DNA from: an uncultured Bacteroidota bacterium
GTDB lineage: Bacteria; Bacteroidota; Bacteroidia; Chitinophagales; Chitinophagaceae
Reading direction: 5' to 3'
DNA: 64,000 bases
Assembly (NCBI GenBank): GCA_903824665.1
Contig: CAIJXT010000009.1
Location: 62,001 to 126,000 of the forward strand
Shown: positions 9,459 to 17,728 of the stretch, piece by piece
Numbering within the stretch: position 1 is the stretch's first letter
Layout: every line of letters starts with the position of its first letter
Translations under genes and position numbers: made by a program
Notes under the pieces: generated by a model
Seen by the model: the letters and a program-made list of their open reading frames with translations, nothing else
What the model was told of the DNA's origin: nothing
The model's database searches: none

Positions 9459-10739
9459 ATGCAACGCGATACAGCGATATTCGGACTGATAAATGACGAG
9501 CTGCAGCGGCAGCGCCACGGACTGGAACTGATAGCCTCAGAAAACTTCACCAGCATGCAGGTAATGCAGGCTATGGGCAGTGTAATGACCAACAAGTATG
9601 CTGAGGGCTACCCCGGCAAGCGCTACTATGGCGGCTGCGAGGTAGTAGACAAAAGCGAACAACTGGCCATAGACCGTGCCAAAGAGATGTTTGGCGTAGA
9701 ATATGCCAATGTGCAGCCACATAGCGGCGCCCAGGCCAATGCCGCACTCATGCTTGCCGTACTGCGCCCCGGCGACACCATACTGGGCCTCGACCTCAGT
9801 ATGGGCGGTCACCTCACACACGGCTCGCCCGTCAACTTCTCCGGTAAGCTTTATAATGCTGTACACTATGGTGTGCACAAAGACAGTGGCCTCGTAGACT
9901 ACGATATGATGGAGCAGCAGGCACACACCCACAAGCCCCGCCTCATCATCTGTGGCGCATCGGCATACAGCCGCGACTGGGACTATCCACGCATCCGTGC
10001 CATCGCCGACAGCGTCGGCGCACTCGTCATGGCCGACATATCGCATCCCGCAGGGCTTATAGCCAAGGGACTGCTCAGCAGCCCCTTCGACCATTGCCAT
10101 TTTGTTACCACCACCACACACAAGACACTTCGCGGCCCGCGTGGTGGACTCATACTCGTCAAAAAAGACTTCGAAAACCCCTTTGGCATCACCGGCCCCA
10201 AGGGCGAGATACGCATGATGAGCCAGCTCATAGACCTCGCCGTATTCCCCGGCACACAGGGCGGCCCACTCGAGCATGTTATCGCTGCCAAGGCTGTCGC
10301 TTTCTACGAGATACTGCAACCAGAGTTTGCCGACTATGCCCGCCAGATCATCGCCAACGCGCAAACCATGGCCAGCTGCTTCACCGCAAAGGGCTACAAC
10401 ATAGTATCCGGTGGCACAGACAACCACCTGCTGCTGATAGACCTCCGCAACAAGAACATCAGTGGCAAAAAAGCCGAGAACGCACTCGTTAAGGCCGACA
10501 TCACCATCAACAAAAACATGGTACCCTTCGACGACAAGTCGCCATTCATCACCTCTGGCATACGCGTAGGCGTACCCGCCATTACCACCCGTGGCCTCAA
10601 AGAAGCCGATATGCAGCAGGTAGTCAACTGGCTCGACCGTGTGCTCATGGCTGCCGACGATGATACTGTTATAGGCGCCGTCCGTGGCGAGGTCAACGAA
10701 TTCATGAAAGGCTTCCCGCTCTATCCCGAATACGCGTGA
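9459..10739 (+). CDS. glyA: Serine hydroxymethyltransferase
   Basis: A 426-residue PLP enzyme that interconverts serine plus tetrahydrofolate with glycine plus 5,10-methylene-tetrahydrofolate, the main one-carbon entry point. The signatures are full: LIASENF (residues 24-30), [20 protein letters not shown] (45-64), the PLP-ring residues in [11 protein letters not shown] (Asp193, His196), and the Schiff-base Lys222 in [14 protein letters not shown]. The C-terminal domain contains [14 protein letters not shown]. Length is normal for the bacterial family. The tRNA-Phe gene follows, but it has its own promoter. Identity is certain. Confidence 0.98.
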   Translation: MQRDTAIFGLINDELQRQRHGLELIASENFTSMQVMQAMGSVMTNKYAEGYPGKRYYGGCEVVDKSEQLAIDRAKEMFGVEYANVQPHSGAQANAALMLAVLRPGDTILGLDLSMGGHLTHGSPVNFSGKLYNAVHYGVHKDSGLVDYDMMEQQAHTHKPRLIICGASAYSRDWDYPRIRAIADSVGALVMADISHPAGLIAKGLLSSPFDHCHFVTTTTHKTLRGPRGGLILVKKDFENPFGITGPKGEIRMMSQLIDLAVFPGTQGGPLEHVIAAKAVAFYEILQPEFADYARQIIANAQTMASCFTAKGYNIVSGGTDNHLLLIDLRNKNISGKKAENALVKADITINKNMVPFDDKSPFITSGIRVGVPAITTRGLKEADMQQVVNWLDRVLMAADDDTVIGAVRGEVNEFMKGFPLYPEYA

Positions 10740-10775
10740 TGATGGTTATTATATGAAATAAACACCGAAATACAT

Positions 10776-10806
10776 TTTGTACTTTCAAGCCTGCATATTA
10801 CCTTTG
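10776..10806 (+). promoter_or_regulatory. Full Bacteroidota promoter for tRNA-Phe (TTTG-N19-TANNTTTG)
   Basis: TTTG at 10776-10779 and TACCTTTG at 10799-10806 are separated by exactly 19 bases, the consensus -33/-7 arrangement of the primary sigma factor in this phylum. Expected start is about 10812, some 12 bases before the mature tRNA. It is the best promoter in the window. Confidence 0.8.
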
Positions 10807-10823
10807 CAATCCCAAATCGGGCT

Positions 10824-10899
10824 GGTGTGGTAGCTCAGTTGGTAGAGCAAAGGACTGAAAATCCTTGTGTCGGGGGTTCAATTCCCTCCCACACCACCA
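10824..10899 (+). tRNA. tRNA-Phe (GAA)
   Basis: A complete cloverleaf of 73 bases plus encoded CCA. The acceptor stem pairs 10824-10830 with 10889-10895, and the discriminator base is A at 10896. The D-arm is GCTC...GAGC. The anticodon arm AAGGA/TCCTT encloses loop CTGAAAA, giving anticodon GAA for phenylalanine. The T-arm has loop TTCAATT. CCA is encoded at 10897-10899. Repeat-rich accessory DNA begins downstream. Confidence 0.97.
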
Positions 10900-10906
10900 A
10901 AAACAT

Positions 10907-10940
10907 AAAGCCTTTCAGTGTATAACTGGAGGGCTTTTTT
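10907..10940 (+). terminator. Terminator after tRNA-Phe
   Basis: An imperfect hairpin (AAAGCCTTTCAGT against ACTGGAGGGCTTT, with one or two wobble pairs) runs into six T residues directly after the tRNA. Confidence 0.7.
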
Positions 10941-11032
10941 GTTTGGTGTTAAATCACTCCACAAATTCGGGTTTCTGCTTTGGTGGTATCCATCAGTTTA
11001 ATGATATTCCTCAGCCTGATTTTTATCCCGAC

Positions 11033-11662
11033 CCCACTGGCGCGAGTTTGTAGCACAGCCTTGCGTGCGAGCTAACTCGTGACTCACATAAATTAGCCAG
11101 TTTATAACTGGCCCCACTTGCACCCAGTTTACAGCATCGAGCCCAACCAACAAAACCCACACAACCCAAACCCTGTTTTCACTAACTTTATTACAGAATG
11201 TATAACAGTATGACAAAGCTACTTACATTACTCATTTCCATTACTATATGTCATAACGCCATTGGCCAATCCATCTCCCGCGCCATGCAGGAAAAAGCAT
11301 ACGCTCAGGCAATAAAAGAATTCCTGACAGCCACACACAAACGCGACGCTTCCGTTTTCGACACATTATTGGTAGGCAGGCACCCCGATTTCCCTGCCAT
11401 TTCCTTGCCCGCCCGTATAGGTAACACCACCATCCTGCTGTGCACCACACAACAAGCCGACTCGATCCGGAAGCGAAACGAAAAATTGGCTTTTGTAAAT
11501 ATCGTTGGCACTGTCGCTGCTGATAATTCCCGGTTTCTGCTTGTAACCTTCTACCCCGGCTATGTGCATCAATACGACTGCAAAATTGATCTCAGATACA
11601 ATTCCCGCAACCACACCTATCAATCCGTCTTTGTTGATTTCAAAAACTACGCCTACAAATAA
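11033..11662 (+). repeat. Segmental duplication, copy 1 (about 630 bp)
   Basis: This segment recurs at 13935-14565 in the same orientation with a near-constant offset (2902, then 2903 after one extra A). It holds a 165-bp leader and a complete 154-codon gene. Similarity stops at the stop codon in both copies and begins abruptly at CCCACTGG. The leader contains small inverted repeats such as CCAGTT-TAT-AACTGG. Confidence 0.9.
11198..11662 (+). CDS. Small secreted protein, paralogue 1, function unknown
   Basis: A 154-residue protein with a signal peptide (MTKLLTLLISITICHNAIGQ) starting at the second Met (11210); the ATG at 11198 is only four codons upstream. The predicted cleavage after GQ leaves a mature part of about 130 residues without a recognised domain. 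It is almost the same as the product of 14101-14565: most differences are conservative single changes such as I/V, A/T and R/Q, and the frame is intact in both, suggesting both copies are or were expressed. The last 20 or so residues differ most. Function is unknown. Confidence 0.75.
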   Translation: MYNSMTKLLTLLISITICHNAIGQSISRAMQEKAYAQAIKEFLTATHKRDASVFDTLLVGRHPDFPAISLPARIGNTTILLCTTQQADSIRKRNEKLAFVNIVGTVAADNSRFLLVTFYPGYVHQYDCKIDLRYNSRNHTYQSVFVDFKNYAYK

Positions 11663-11789
11663 GTATCAGTTTTAGTGCTTTGTAGCCCCCCGCCCCTATC
11701 TTCCGCCTTTGCCAGCTTCACCCGCCACCAAATACTTCTTGGCCTTGGCTTGCGACACTCCATTGGCACAGATGTTGCAATCTCACGCG

Positions 11790-13388
11790 CTATATCTTTA
11801 CAAATCTACTTGCAACGCTGTTGTTCACCACTACCTGGTATACCCCTGCAGCAATGCCTTTGGTATTGATGCGAACTTCTTTGCCATTTACGGTATTGCT
11901 GCATACCTCCCTGCCCCACACATCAATAATCGACACCTTGTCCATTTGCTCGCCATAGGTTATCACCAGCTCATCACCCACCGGATTCGGGTATATCTTT
12001 ATCCCGGTTGCCTCCCTGGCTATTGTTGGCACGCCATTGGTCCCGCTCAGTTTCGCTACAACATAATCACCAAAAAACGCACCTGTTCTGTTAAGCACCG
12101 TAGCACCCATTGTTAGGGTCGGGCTCACCGTTACCCCGCAAATGTAGATGCTACCCGCATTGTCTGCCACCACCGCCAGCGCCGCCTCTCCATTCGTTCC
12201 TCCCACATTTACAGCCCATTGTTCAGTGCCGTTAGTGGTGTATCGGGCCACCATCCCGTTGCGCCCCCATTCGGCAAAAGCGGCGTTAGTCAACGTATCA
12301 GGCCCAAATGTCAGCGTCGCGTCTCCATAGGTATTCGTCACATATACATTGCCTGCATTGTCAGCATCAATACTGAGGCTCTCGTCAAACCCCGCACAGC
12401 CTATCCGTCTCGCCCACCGTTCGGTGCCGCCTCCGCTGTAAGATAGCACAAAGACATCTGCTGTACCGCTTGCCGACGCGTTTGCTAGTGTATACATGCC
12501 TATCTGCATGGTGATACCCTGAAATGTACCGGTTACATAGCAATTCCCAGCCGCGTCTGTCGCTATTTCATAGGCCACATCATAACCTCCACTGCTTCCA
12601 CTCCTCGCCCACATCACGGTGCCAGCTGCATTGTACTTTGCCACATACACCTCTCCTCTTTGCGGACCACCGGTGCCTGTCAGTGTTGTAGTCCCTACTG
12701 TCATGGCCGTTCCGGTAAATTCTCCCGTCACAAATACATCCCCGCCACCGTCTGTGGCGATAGCACTTGCTCTGCAATAATTTGGCCAGCTGCCACTGCT
12801 GCTTAGCGCCCTCCCCCACTGCACGCTGCCTCCCGGCGAATACTTTACCAGAAACATACTGGCATCCGATGTACCTGTCAACGTGGTTGCATCAAAGTCT
12901 ATGCTACTACCTGGAAACCATCCCGCAACAAATACATTACCCGTGGTGTCGGCAGCCACAGAGCTTACTTCATCTATCCCTGCTGAGCCACCCTTCTTTA
13001 CCCACAAAACATTACCTGCACCGTCATACTTTACAACAAAAATGTCTGTGAGCCCGGTGCCGTAAACTTTAACTGTACCAAAGCTCACCGAATCTTCAAA
13101 AGTACCGGCCACTATAATATTGCCTGACGCATCAAAACATACATCCATCACCCTTGCCAGAAAACCAGTCAGTTCGTCTTTGCGCCACAGCAGAGTACCC
13201 GCGGCATTATATTTTGCCAAAAACGGAAAGCCGCCTACTACTACGTTTCCGGCTGCGTCGTAGTCCATTGTCGGAGGCTTACCTTCATCATTTTTGCCAA
13301 AATTGTGGGCCCAAACCCAACTCTGAGATCGTGATTGATAGCTTATGCACATGCACGCTATGACAAGACCAAATAATAGCTTTTTCAT
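11790..13388 (-). CDS. Secreted beta-propeller (SBBP-type) protein with T9SS sorting domain
   Basis: A 532-residue exported protein. A signal peptide (MKKLLFGLVIACMCI) precedes about eight repeats of roughly 55 residues with the pattern DAAGNVxVxG and then FVxKYxxxGxxxWA, typical of SBBP (seven-bladed propeller-like) units. The final 75 residues form a T9SS type A sorting domain: IYPNPVGDELVI, then IIDVWGREV, then GIAAGVYQVVV and the last residues RFVKI. The protein should cross the outer membrane by the type IX system and be attached or released at the surface. No catalytic motif was seen. It lies inverted between the two copies of the duplicated segment. Confidence 0.88.
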   Translation of the reverse strand: MKKLLFGLVIACMCISYQSRSQSWVWAHNFGKNDEGKPPTMDYDAAGNVVVGGFPFLAKYNAAGTLLWRKDELTGFLARVMDVCFDASGNIIVAGTFEDSVSFGTVKVYGTGLTDIFVVKYDGAGNVLWVKKGGSAGIDEVSSVAADTTGNVFVAGWFPGSSIDFDATTLTGTSDASMFLVKYSPGGSVQWGRALSSSGSWPNYCRASAIATDGGGDVFVTGEFTGTAMTVGTTTLTGTGGPQRGEVYVAKYNAAGTVMWARSGSSGGYDVAYEIATDAAGNCYVTGTFQGITMQIGMYTLANASASGTADVFVLSYSGGGTERWARRIGCAGFDESLSIDADNAGNVYVTNTYGDATLTFGPDTLTNAAFAEWGRNGMVARYTTNGTEQWAVNVGGTNGEAALAVVADNAGSIYICGVTVSPTLTMGATVLNRTGAFFGDYVVAKLSGTNGVPTIAREATGIKIYPNPVGDELVITYGEQMDKVSIIDVWGREVCSNTVNGKEVRINTKGIAAGVYQVVVNNSVASRFVKI

Positions 13389-13578
13389 AAGGAGGCGTAT
13401 TTAATAAGGCGGTTAATTAAATGAATTCCTACTTATGATAGACGTATATTGGATGTTATAGCTTGGATAGCTGCTATATATATTTTCGCATTATAGAACT
13501 ACCCCACTAAGCCTGGGCCACACAAAAATCATATTTTTATAGTGCCCGGTGTAGAAACCTTTGCATCTCTGTAGTTAC

Positions 13579-13937
13579 CGGTCTCCTGACAGGCAGCAAC
13601 AAACAAAAACAACCAATAACAACAAAACACCCTGCTGACAATAGAAAAGAAGCCCAGCCAGTGATGGCACCTTTTGCTGTCGTAGCTGTAGATCCGGATG
13701 CTCCAAAACGCATACAGCCGAACAACCCTTCACAGCCGCCCATTAGCAGCACCACATAAGCAGCAAACCAGTGCCATGCCGCCCCATAGCGCCGAAGGAA
13801 AACAGCGTAGAGCTAACCCTTTGCCCGCGGAGCGATTGGGCAAAGGGCGGCGCTTTTTTGGTACTTTTTTTCGCTGTAGAAAAAAAGTACGAGCGGATGG
13901 GCACATATCACCTGATCAAAACACAATGAAACAACCC
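13579..13937 (+). repeat. Two-hairpin repeat element, copy A
   Basis: First of four related copies (also 16238-16570, 16841-17209, 17240-17523). Shared landmarks in order are a GGTCTCC-type start, GATGGCACCTTTTGCTGT, GCAGCAAACCAGTGCCA, a 10-bp inverted repeat CCCTTTGCCC/GGGCAAAGGG (13817-13847), and a second hairpin starting GTAC and ending GTAC (13861-13890, 11-bp arms). It abuts copy 2 of the duplication. On the minus strand a peptide reading TTAKGAI followed by FLLSAGC is kept across copies. The preceding 13389-13578 shows nothing recognisable. Confidence 0.85.
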
Positions 13938-14565
13938 ACTGGCGCGAGTTTGTAGCACAGCCTTGCGCGCGAGCTAACTCGTGCCTCACATAAATTAGCT
14001 AGTTTATAACTGGCCCCACTTGCACCCAGTTTACAGCATCGAGCCCAACCAACAAAAACCCACACAACCCAAACCCTGTTTTCACTAACTTTATTAAAGA
14101 ATGTATAACAGTATGACAAAGCTCCTTACATTACTCATTTCCATTACTATATGTCATAACGCCATTGGCCAATCCGTCTCCCGCGCCCTGCAGGAAAAAG
14201 CATACACACAGGCACTAAAAGAATTCCTGACAGTCACACACAAACGCGACGCCTCCGTTTTCGACACATTATTGGTAGGCAGGCACCCCGATTTCCCTGC
14301 CATTTCCTTGCCCGCCCGCATAGGTAACACCACCATCCTGCTGTGCACCACACAACAGGCCGACTCAATCCGGAAGCAAAATGAAAAATTGGTTTTTGTA
14401 AATATTGTTGGCACTGTCACAGCAGACGATTCCCAATTTCTGTTTGTCACCTTCTACCCCGGCTACATCCATCAATACGACTGCACCATCGACCTCACCC
14501 GCAACCCACACACCCATGCCTATCAAACCACCAATGTCGATTTCAAAAACTTCGCCTACAGGTAA
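13935..14565 (+). repeat. Segmental duplication, copy 2
   Basis: The second copy of the segment at 11033-11662, same orientation, including leader and gene. It begins exactly where repeat element copy A ends and diverges from copy 1 at the stop codon. Confidence 0.9.
14101..14565 (+). CDS. Small secreted protein, paralogue 2, function unknown
   Basis: A 154-residue protein, a close duplicate of the product at 11198-11662. Signal peptide MTKLLTLLISITICHNAIGQ starts at the second Met (14113). The mature parts share long identical blocks (KRDASVFDTLLVGRHPDFPA and ARIGNTTILLCTTQQADS); changes cluster near the C-terminus (TRNPHTHAYQTTNVDFKNFA here). The frame is intact, so it is not an obvious pseudogene. 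No domain is recognised. It is flanked by a dispersed repeat on the left and a convergent tail-fibre-like gene on the right. Confidence 0.75.
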   Translation: MYNSMTKLLTLLISITICHNAIGQSVSRALQEKAYTQALKEFLTVTHKRDASVFDTLLVGRHPDFPAISLPARIGNTTILLCTTQQADSIRKQNEKLVFVNIVGTVTADDSQFLFVTFYPGYIHQYDCTIDLTRNPHTHAYQTTNVDFKNFAYR

Positions 14566-14698
14566 ACGTCACCCTCCTGAGCATAGCCGTCGTTTCAAAA
14601 AAACGAAGACCTGCCTTTGTTTCAGAATACATCACTGCAGCGGCAAATCTTCGGATTTGAAAAAACGAAGAAAATCAATGCACAAAACCGAGCCACAG

Positions 14699-15868
14699 CT
14701 ATAATTTCACAATAGTTAATCTCGTCGTGCCATTAGTAGACAGTGCTCCGGAATTTGATGATGCGAAATTGAACGTATTCACATTCACAGTACTACCCGA
14801 TGTAATGGGAACAACAATGTTGTATCCGGTCCTGCTGTTTGGCGATTGAGAAGTGCTTCCCGTACCGGTTGGGCCATAATAGGTTACCCCACCTACGGTA
14901 ATAGTCACCCCGAGTGCTGTTGATGTGGAAGAACTACTCACTAAAACCACATTTATAGAATAAATACCTGTCGCACCAGCGGTGTAAGTTGTGCCATTAA
15001 AACTACCTATTGTTGGTGTAGTCACCACGCTACCAAAACTCACCAACACATTGGTAGTAGTCGAAAGCGCCGTTCCTGCATTATGGGTGGCAACCAGATC
15101 GATAGTAGCCGTACTGGCACCACCACCACTACTGGTTGGAGTCACTGTCGACACGCCGGTTACTCTGCCCTTTGTGTCTACCGTCACCACCGGTATCGCA
15201 CTGGCACTCCCATAGGTACCTGCTGCCACGCCCGATGTTGCCAGCGTAGGGTTAGGGTAAGTGCCGGTAAGGTCACCACCTGCCGATCCCGATGGCGTAG
15301 CCGTTGGGGTAGCCCACGTATTATCGCCCCTCAGGAAGGTAGTACTATTAGCCGTACCCGAGCCCAACCGGGCTGCCGCAACAGTGCCCGATGTAATTGC
15401 AGCACCTGCAAGCGCAATGCTCACGTTACCAGCCGCTGTTAGGCGACCTTTGATATCAACTGTGTATGCTGGCACCTGTGTTGCACTTCCATAGCTGCCC
15501 GCCGTCAATCCTCCTTGTGTTACCAAAGTAGGGTTTGGATAGGTACCTGCAAGGTCTCCGCCGGCAGCGCCGGTGGGTGCCGCTCCGCTCAACGAAGTCC
15601 AGGCAGTGCCGTTATAAAAGTAAAATCCCGCAGTACCATCTGTCTGGTATACCAATAGCCCCGTCGCTGGTGTCGAGATAGCCGCACGTTGTGTCGCAGT
15701 CATCCTTGGTACCAGCACACCCTGAGTGGTGCTGCTCACGTCCAGCATTGCCGATGCATCGGCTGTTGCTCCGGTACTATTAACGCCCATTCCCTGAGCT
15801 TTTGCTTTGTTTGTGCCAAAGGCAAATGCCAATACCATTACAAAATAAACTATAGCTACCCTTTTCAT
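14699..15868 (-). CDS. Secreted tail-fibre-like protein with C1q/TNF-like C-terminal domain
   Basis: A 389-residue secreted protein. The ATG at 15868 (MKRVAIVYFVMVLAFAFG) gives a clean signal peptide ending KAQ; the frame stays open for 25 more codons upstream but these look unsuitable. Residues after the signal read GVNSTGATADASAMLDV and GVLVPRMTATQRAAI, common at the N-terminus of Bacteroidota surface proteins. Two GGDLxGTYPNPTL motifs, each followed by TYGSA and VDxKGRxT, resemble phage tail-fibre repeats. The last 135 residues look like a beta-rich C1q/TNF jelly roll (FNGTTYTAGATGIYSINV). Role: probably a surface fibre or adhesin; ligand unknown. Confidence 0.75.
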   Translation of the reverse strand: MKRVAIVYFVMVLAFAFGTNKAKAQGMGVNSTGATADASAMLDVSSTTQGVLVPRMTATQRAAISTPATGLLVYQTDGTAGFYFYNGTAWTSLSGAAPTGAAGGDLAGTYPNPTLVTQGGLTAGSYGSATQVPAYTVDIKGRLTAAGNVSIALAGAAITSGTVAAARLGSGTANSTTFLRGDNTWATPTATPSGSAGGDLTGTYPNPTLATSGVAAGTYGSASAIPVVTVDTKGRVTGVSTVTPTSSGGGASTATIDLVATHNAGTALSTTTNVLVSFGSVVTTPTIGSFNGTTYTAGATGIYSINVVLVSSSSTSTALGVTITVGGVTYYGPTGTGSTSQSPNSRTGYNIVVPITSGSTVNVNTFNFASSNSGALSTNGTTRLTIVKL

Positions 15869-16237
15869 GTCGGTTATTTTTTTAATTATTTTGTATAAAA
15901 AGTACTGATACAAAACAGTACATAAACAATAAATGTAAAACAAACATTCTGGTAAAAAAAATCATTTCTGTCCGGCAAGAAAAGAGCGGATAACCAAATC
16001 AGCCGCCTTACATTGGCGCGTGTCCCTGTTTTCCGTATTCAGCGTCTGCTCACTGCCCGGCCACCCGTTTCCGACGTGCGAAAAATCCCCCTTTTTCCCC
16101 CCACTCTCGCGCACGTGTTTTTCACTCGTATTTAAGCTTGTGCCAATGTTCCTCACTGGCTAAGCCAACAGCCCTCCACCTAAATGTAGTTGCCCCCCGT
16201 TGCTCGGCGTAGACTCTTTCTGCGTCACTGCGGCTCC
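15869..16237. other. Intergenic stretch, no gene recognised
   Basis: The first 90 bases are AT-rich and probably hold the promoter of the divergent tail-fibre-like gene. The rest is richer in GC. Short minus-strand frames run through it, but none has a supported start or a recognised product. Confidence 0.5.
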
Positions 16238-16570
16238 CGGTCTCCCCACTGGCGGCACCAAACGAAAAACAACCAGTAACAACACAACACCCAGCTGATA
16301 AAAGAAACATAGCCCAGCCGATGATGGCACCTTTTGCTGTGGTAGATGTGGATCCGGCAGCACTAAAACAATACCGACGACCAGCCCTTCACAGCCGCCC
16401 ATTAGCAGCACCACACAGGCAGCAAACCAGTGCCATGTAGCCCCATAGCGCCGAAGGAAAACAGCGTAGGGCGACCCCTTTGCCCGCGGAACGATTGGGC
16501 AAAGGGCAGCGCTTTCTTTTGGTACTTTTCTTTTCGCTGTAGAAAAGAAAAGTACGAGCGGATGGGCAGA
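16238..16570 (+). repeat. Two-hairpin repeat element, copy B
   Basis: The same element as copy A, with GATGGCACCTTTTGCTGT at 16323 and GCAGCAAACCAGTGCCA at 16418. The first hairpin (CCCTTTGCCC/GGGCAAAGGG) and a 14-bp second hairpin with TTTTCTTTTC/GAAAAGAAAA arms are present. In this copy the minus-strand peptide frame is shifted relative to copies A, C and D, and the TAG found before it elsewhere is changed to a sense codon. Confidence 0.85.
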
Positions 16571-16840
16571 ACACACTCAGATAAACACCAGTAGTCCGCG
16601 TCTGCAGCGTTTGTAAAATTTCCTTCCTCCGGATGCGCTGAAGCGCCAGGCAGTATCACTCGTTCTTTGTCATTTTGAGCCAGCGCATAGCCCTGTGCGT
16701 AGCCGCGCCGCGAAAAATCTTGCGCCACACCGGGCTTCAGCACAGGGGTATTGGCAAGGATTGTGTGTAGTCCGCTAAACGTAGCGAACAAGAAAATATG
16801 CGTTGGGCATTACTCTCCAATTAAATCAACTTCGGTGCTC
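16571..16840. other. Spacer between repeat copies B and C
   Basis: No gene is recognised. At about 16674 it contains TTGTCATTTTGAG and then GCGAAAAATCTTGCG, resembling the dispersed TTGTCATCCCGAC-type intergenic repeat seen at 18609-18674. Confidence 0.4.
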
Positions 16841-17209
16841 GGTCTCCTGACCGGCGGCAAAAAACTAAAAAACAGTAACACAAAACACCCAGCCTAACTG
16901 CTGATAAAAGAAACAAAGCCCAGCACCTGATGGCACCTTTTGCTGTCGTAGATTTGGATCCGGTAGCATCACAATACCTGCTGATGTATAGCCATGTACC
17001 GCAGTCCATAAGCAGCACCGCATAGGCAGCAAACCAGTGCCACGCAGCCTAATAGCGCCGAAGGACAACAGCGTAGAGCTAACCCTTTGCCCGCGGAGCG
17101 ATTGGGCAAAGGGCGGCGCTTTCTTTTGGTACTTTTCTTTTCGCTGTAGAAAAGAAAAGTACGAGGCGATGGGCAGATACCGCCTGATCAAAACACAATA
17201 AAACAACCC
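16841..17209 (+). repeat. Two-hairpin repeat element, copy C
   Basis: Full-length copy from GGTCTCCTGACC to CTGATCAAAACACAATAAA, matching copy A at both ends. Both hairpins are intact; the second has 14-bp arms. It shares with copy D a middle block (CAATACCTGCTGATGTATAG) that differs from copies A and B, so C and D are sister copies. Confidence 0.85.
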
Positions 17210-17239
17210 TCTTTCGGCCTCACCAAAACATATCAAACA

Positions 17240-17523
17240 ATACCCTGCTGATAAAAGAATCATAGCCAAGCCCATGATGGCACCTTTTGCTGTCGTAGAT
17301 GTGGATACGGTAGCATCACAATACCTGCTGATGTATAGCCATGTACAGCAGTTCATAAGCAGCACCGCATAGGCAGCAAACCAGTGCCATGCAGCCCCAT
17401 AGCGCCGAAGGAAAACAGCGTAGAGCTAACCCTTTGCCCGCGGAGCGATTGGGCAAAGGGCGGCGTTTTCTTTTGGTACTTTTCTTTTCGCTGTAGAAAA
17501 GAAAAGTACGAGCGGATGGGCAG
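17240..17523 (+). repeat. Two-hairpin repeat element, copy D
   Basis: Nearest copy to the HTH gene. It lacks the GGTCTCC-type start and begins at CCCTGCTGATAAAAG, but keeps the middle block of copy C and both hairpins. It ends in AGCGGATGGGCAG about 200 bases before the HTH protein start. Confidence 0.85.
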
Positions 17524-17614
17524 AAAACACCCCTGTTTGCCAAACGAAAATTTACCCTAACCAAAAAAAGTGCTTTTTACCCCAAAACCCGCACCCACAG
17601 CGAAAAGAACTTTT

Positions 17615-17663
17615 TATCATATCGCGTATACGTCTTATGATATGCAGCTGGCTGCATATCATA
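17615..17663. promoter_or_regulatory. Palindromic operator-like sequence upstream of the HTH gene
   Basis: A perfect inverted repeat with 13-bp arms (17636-17648 and 17651-17663) and a 2-base centre, core ATATGCAGC-TG-GCTGCATAT. The octamer TATCATAT occurs at 17615 and again at 17657, and its near inverse TATGATAT at 17636. It is 66 bases before the ATG of a predicted DNA-binding protein, so autoregulation or element recognition is possible; this is inference. Confidence 0.55.
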
Positions 17664-17728
17664 TACACCCCTTTTGCCCACCACAAAAACCCACACGACC
17701 TTTAACCCCAAAACCTAAAATCAACTCC

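Noticed and set aside
9537-10427. A 296-codon minus-strand frame opposite glyA
   Set aside because: Entirely within the glyA coding sequence, which is certain; no domain seen.
10941-11032. Attachment-site duplication of the tRNA-Phe 3' end
   Set aside because: No second copy of the tRNA 3' sequence could be found in the window and no integrase is present.
13535-17530. CRISPR array as an explanation for the repeats
   Set aside because: The units are about 330 bp, only four, and lack short regular repeats with unique spacers; no cas genes are near.
16160-17564. Several minus-strand frames of 60-166 codons across the repeat copies
   Set aside because: They are translations of the hairpins and differ in frame between copies. 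Only the short TTAKGAI peptide is kept and is reported as a finding, not as a gene.
17570-17728. Upstream extension of the HTH protein to the TTG or ATG-like start near 17570
   Set aside because: The 53 extra residues run through palindromic DNA and are Pro/Thr-rich without any match; the ATG at 17729 gives the family-like N-terminus.
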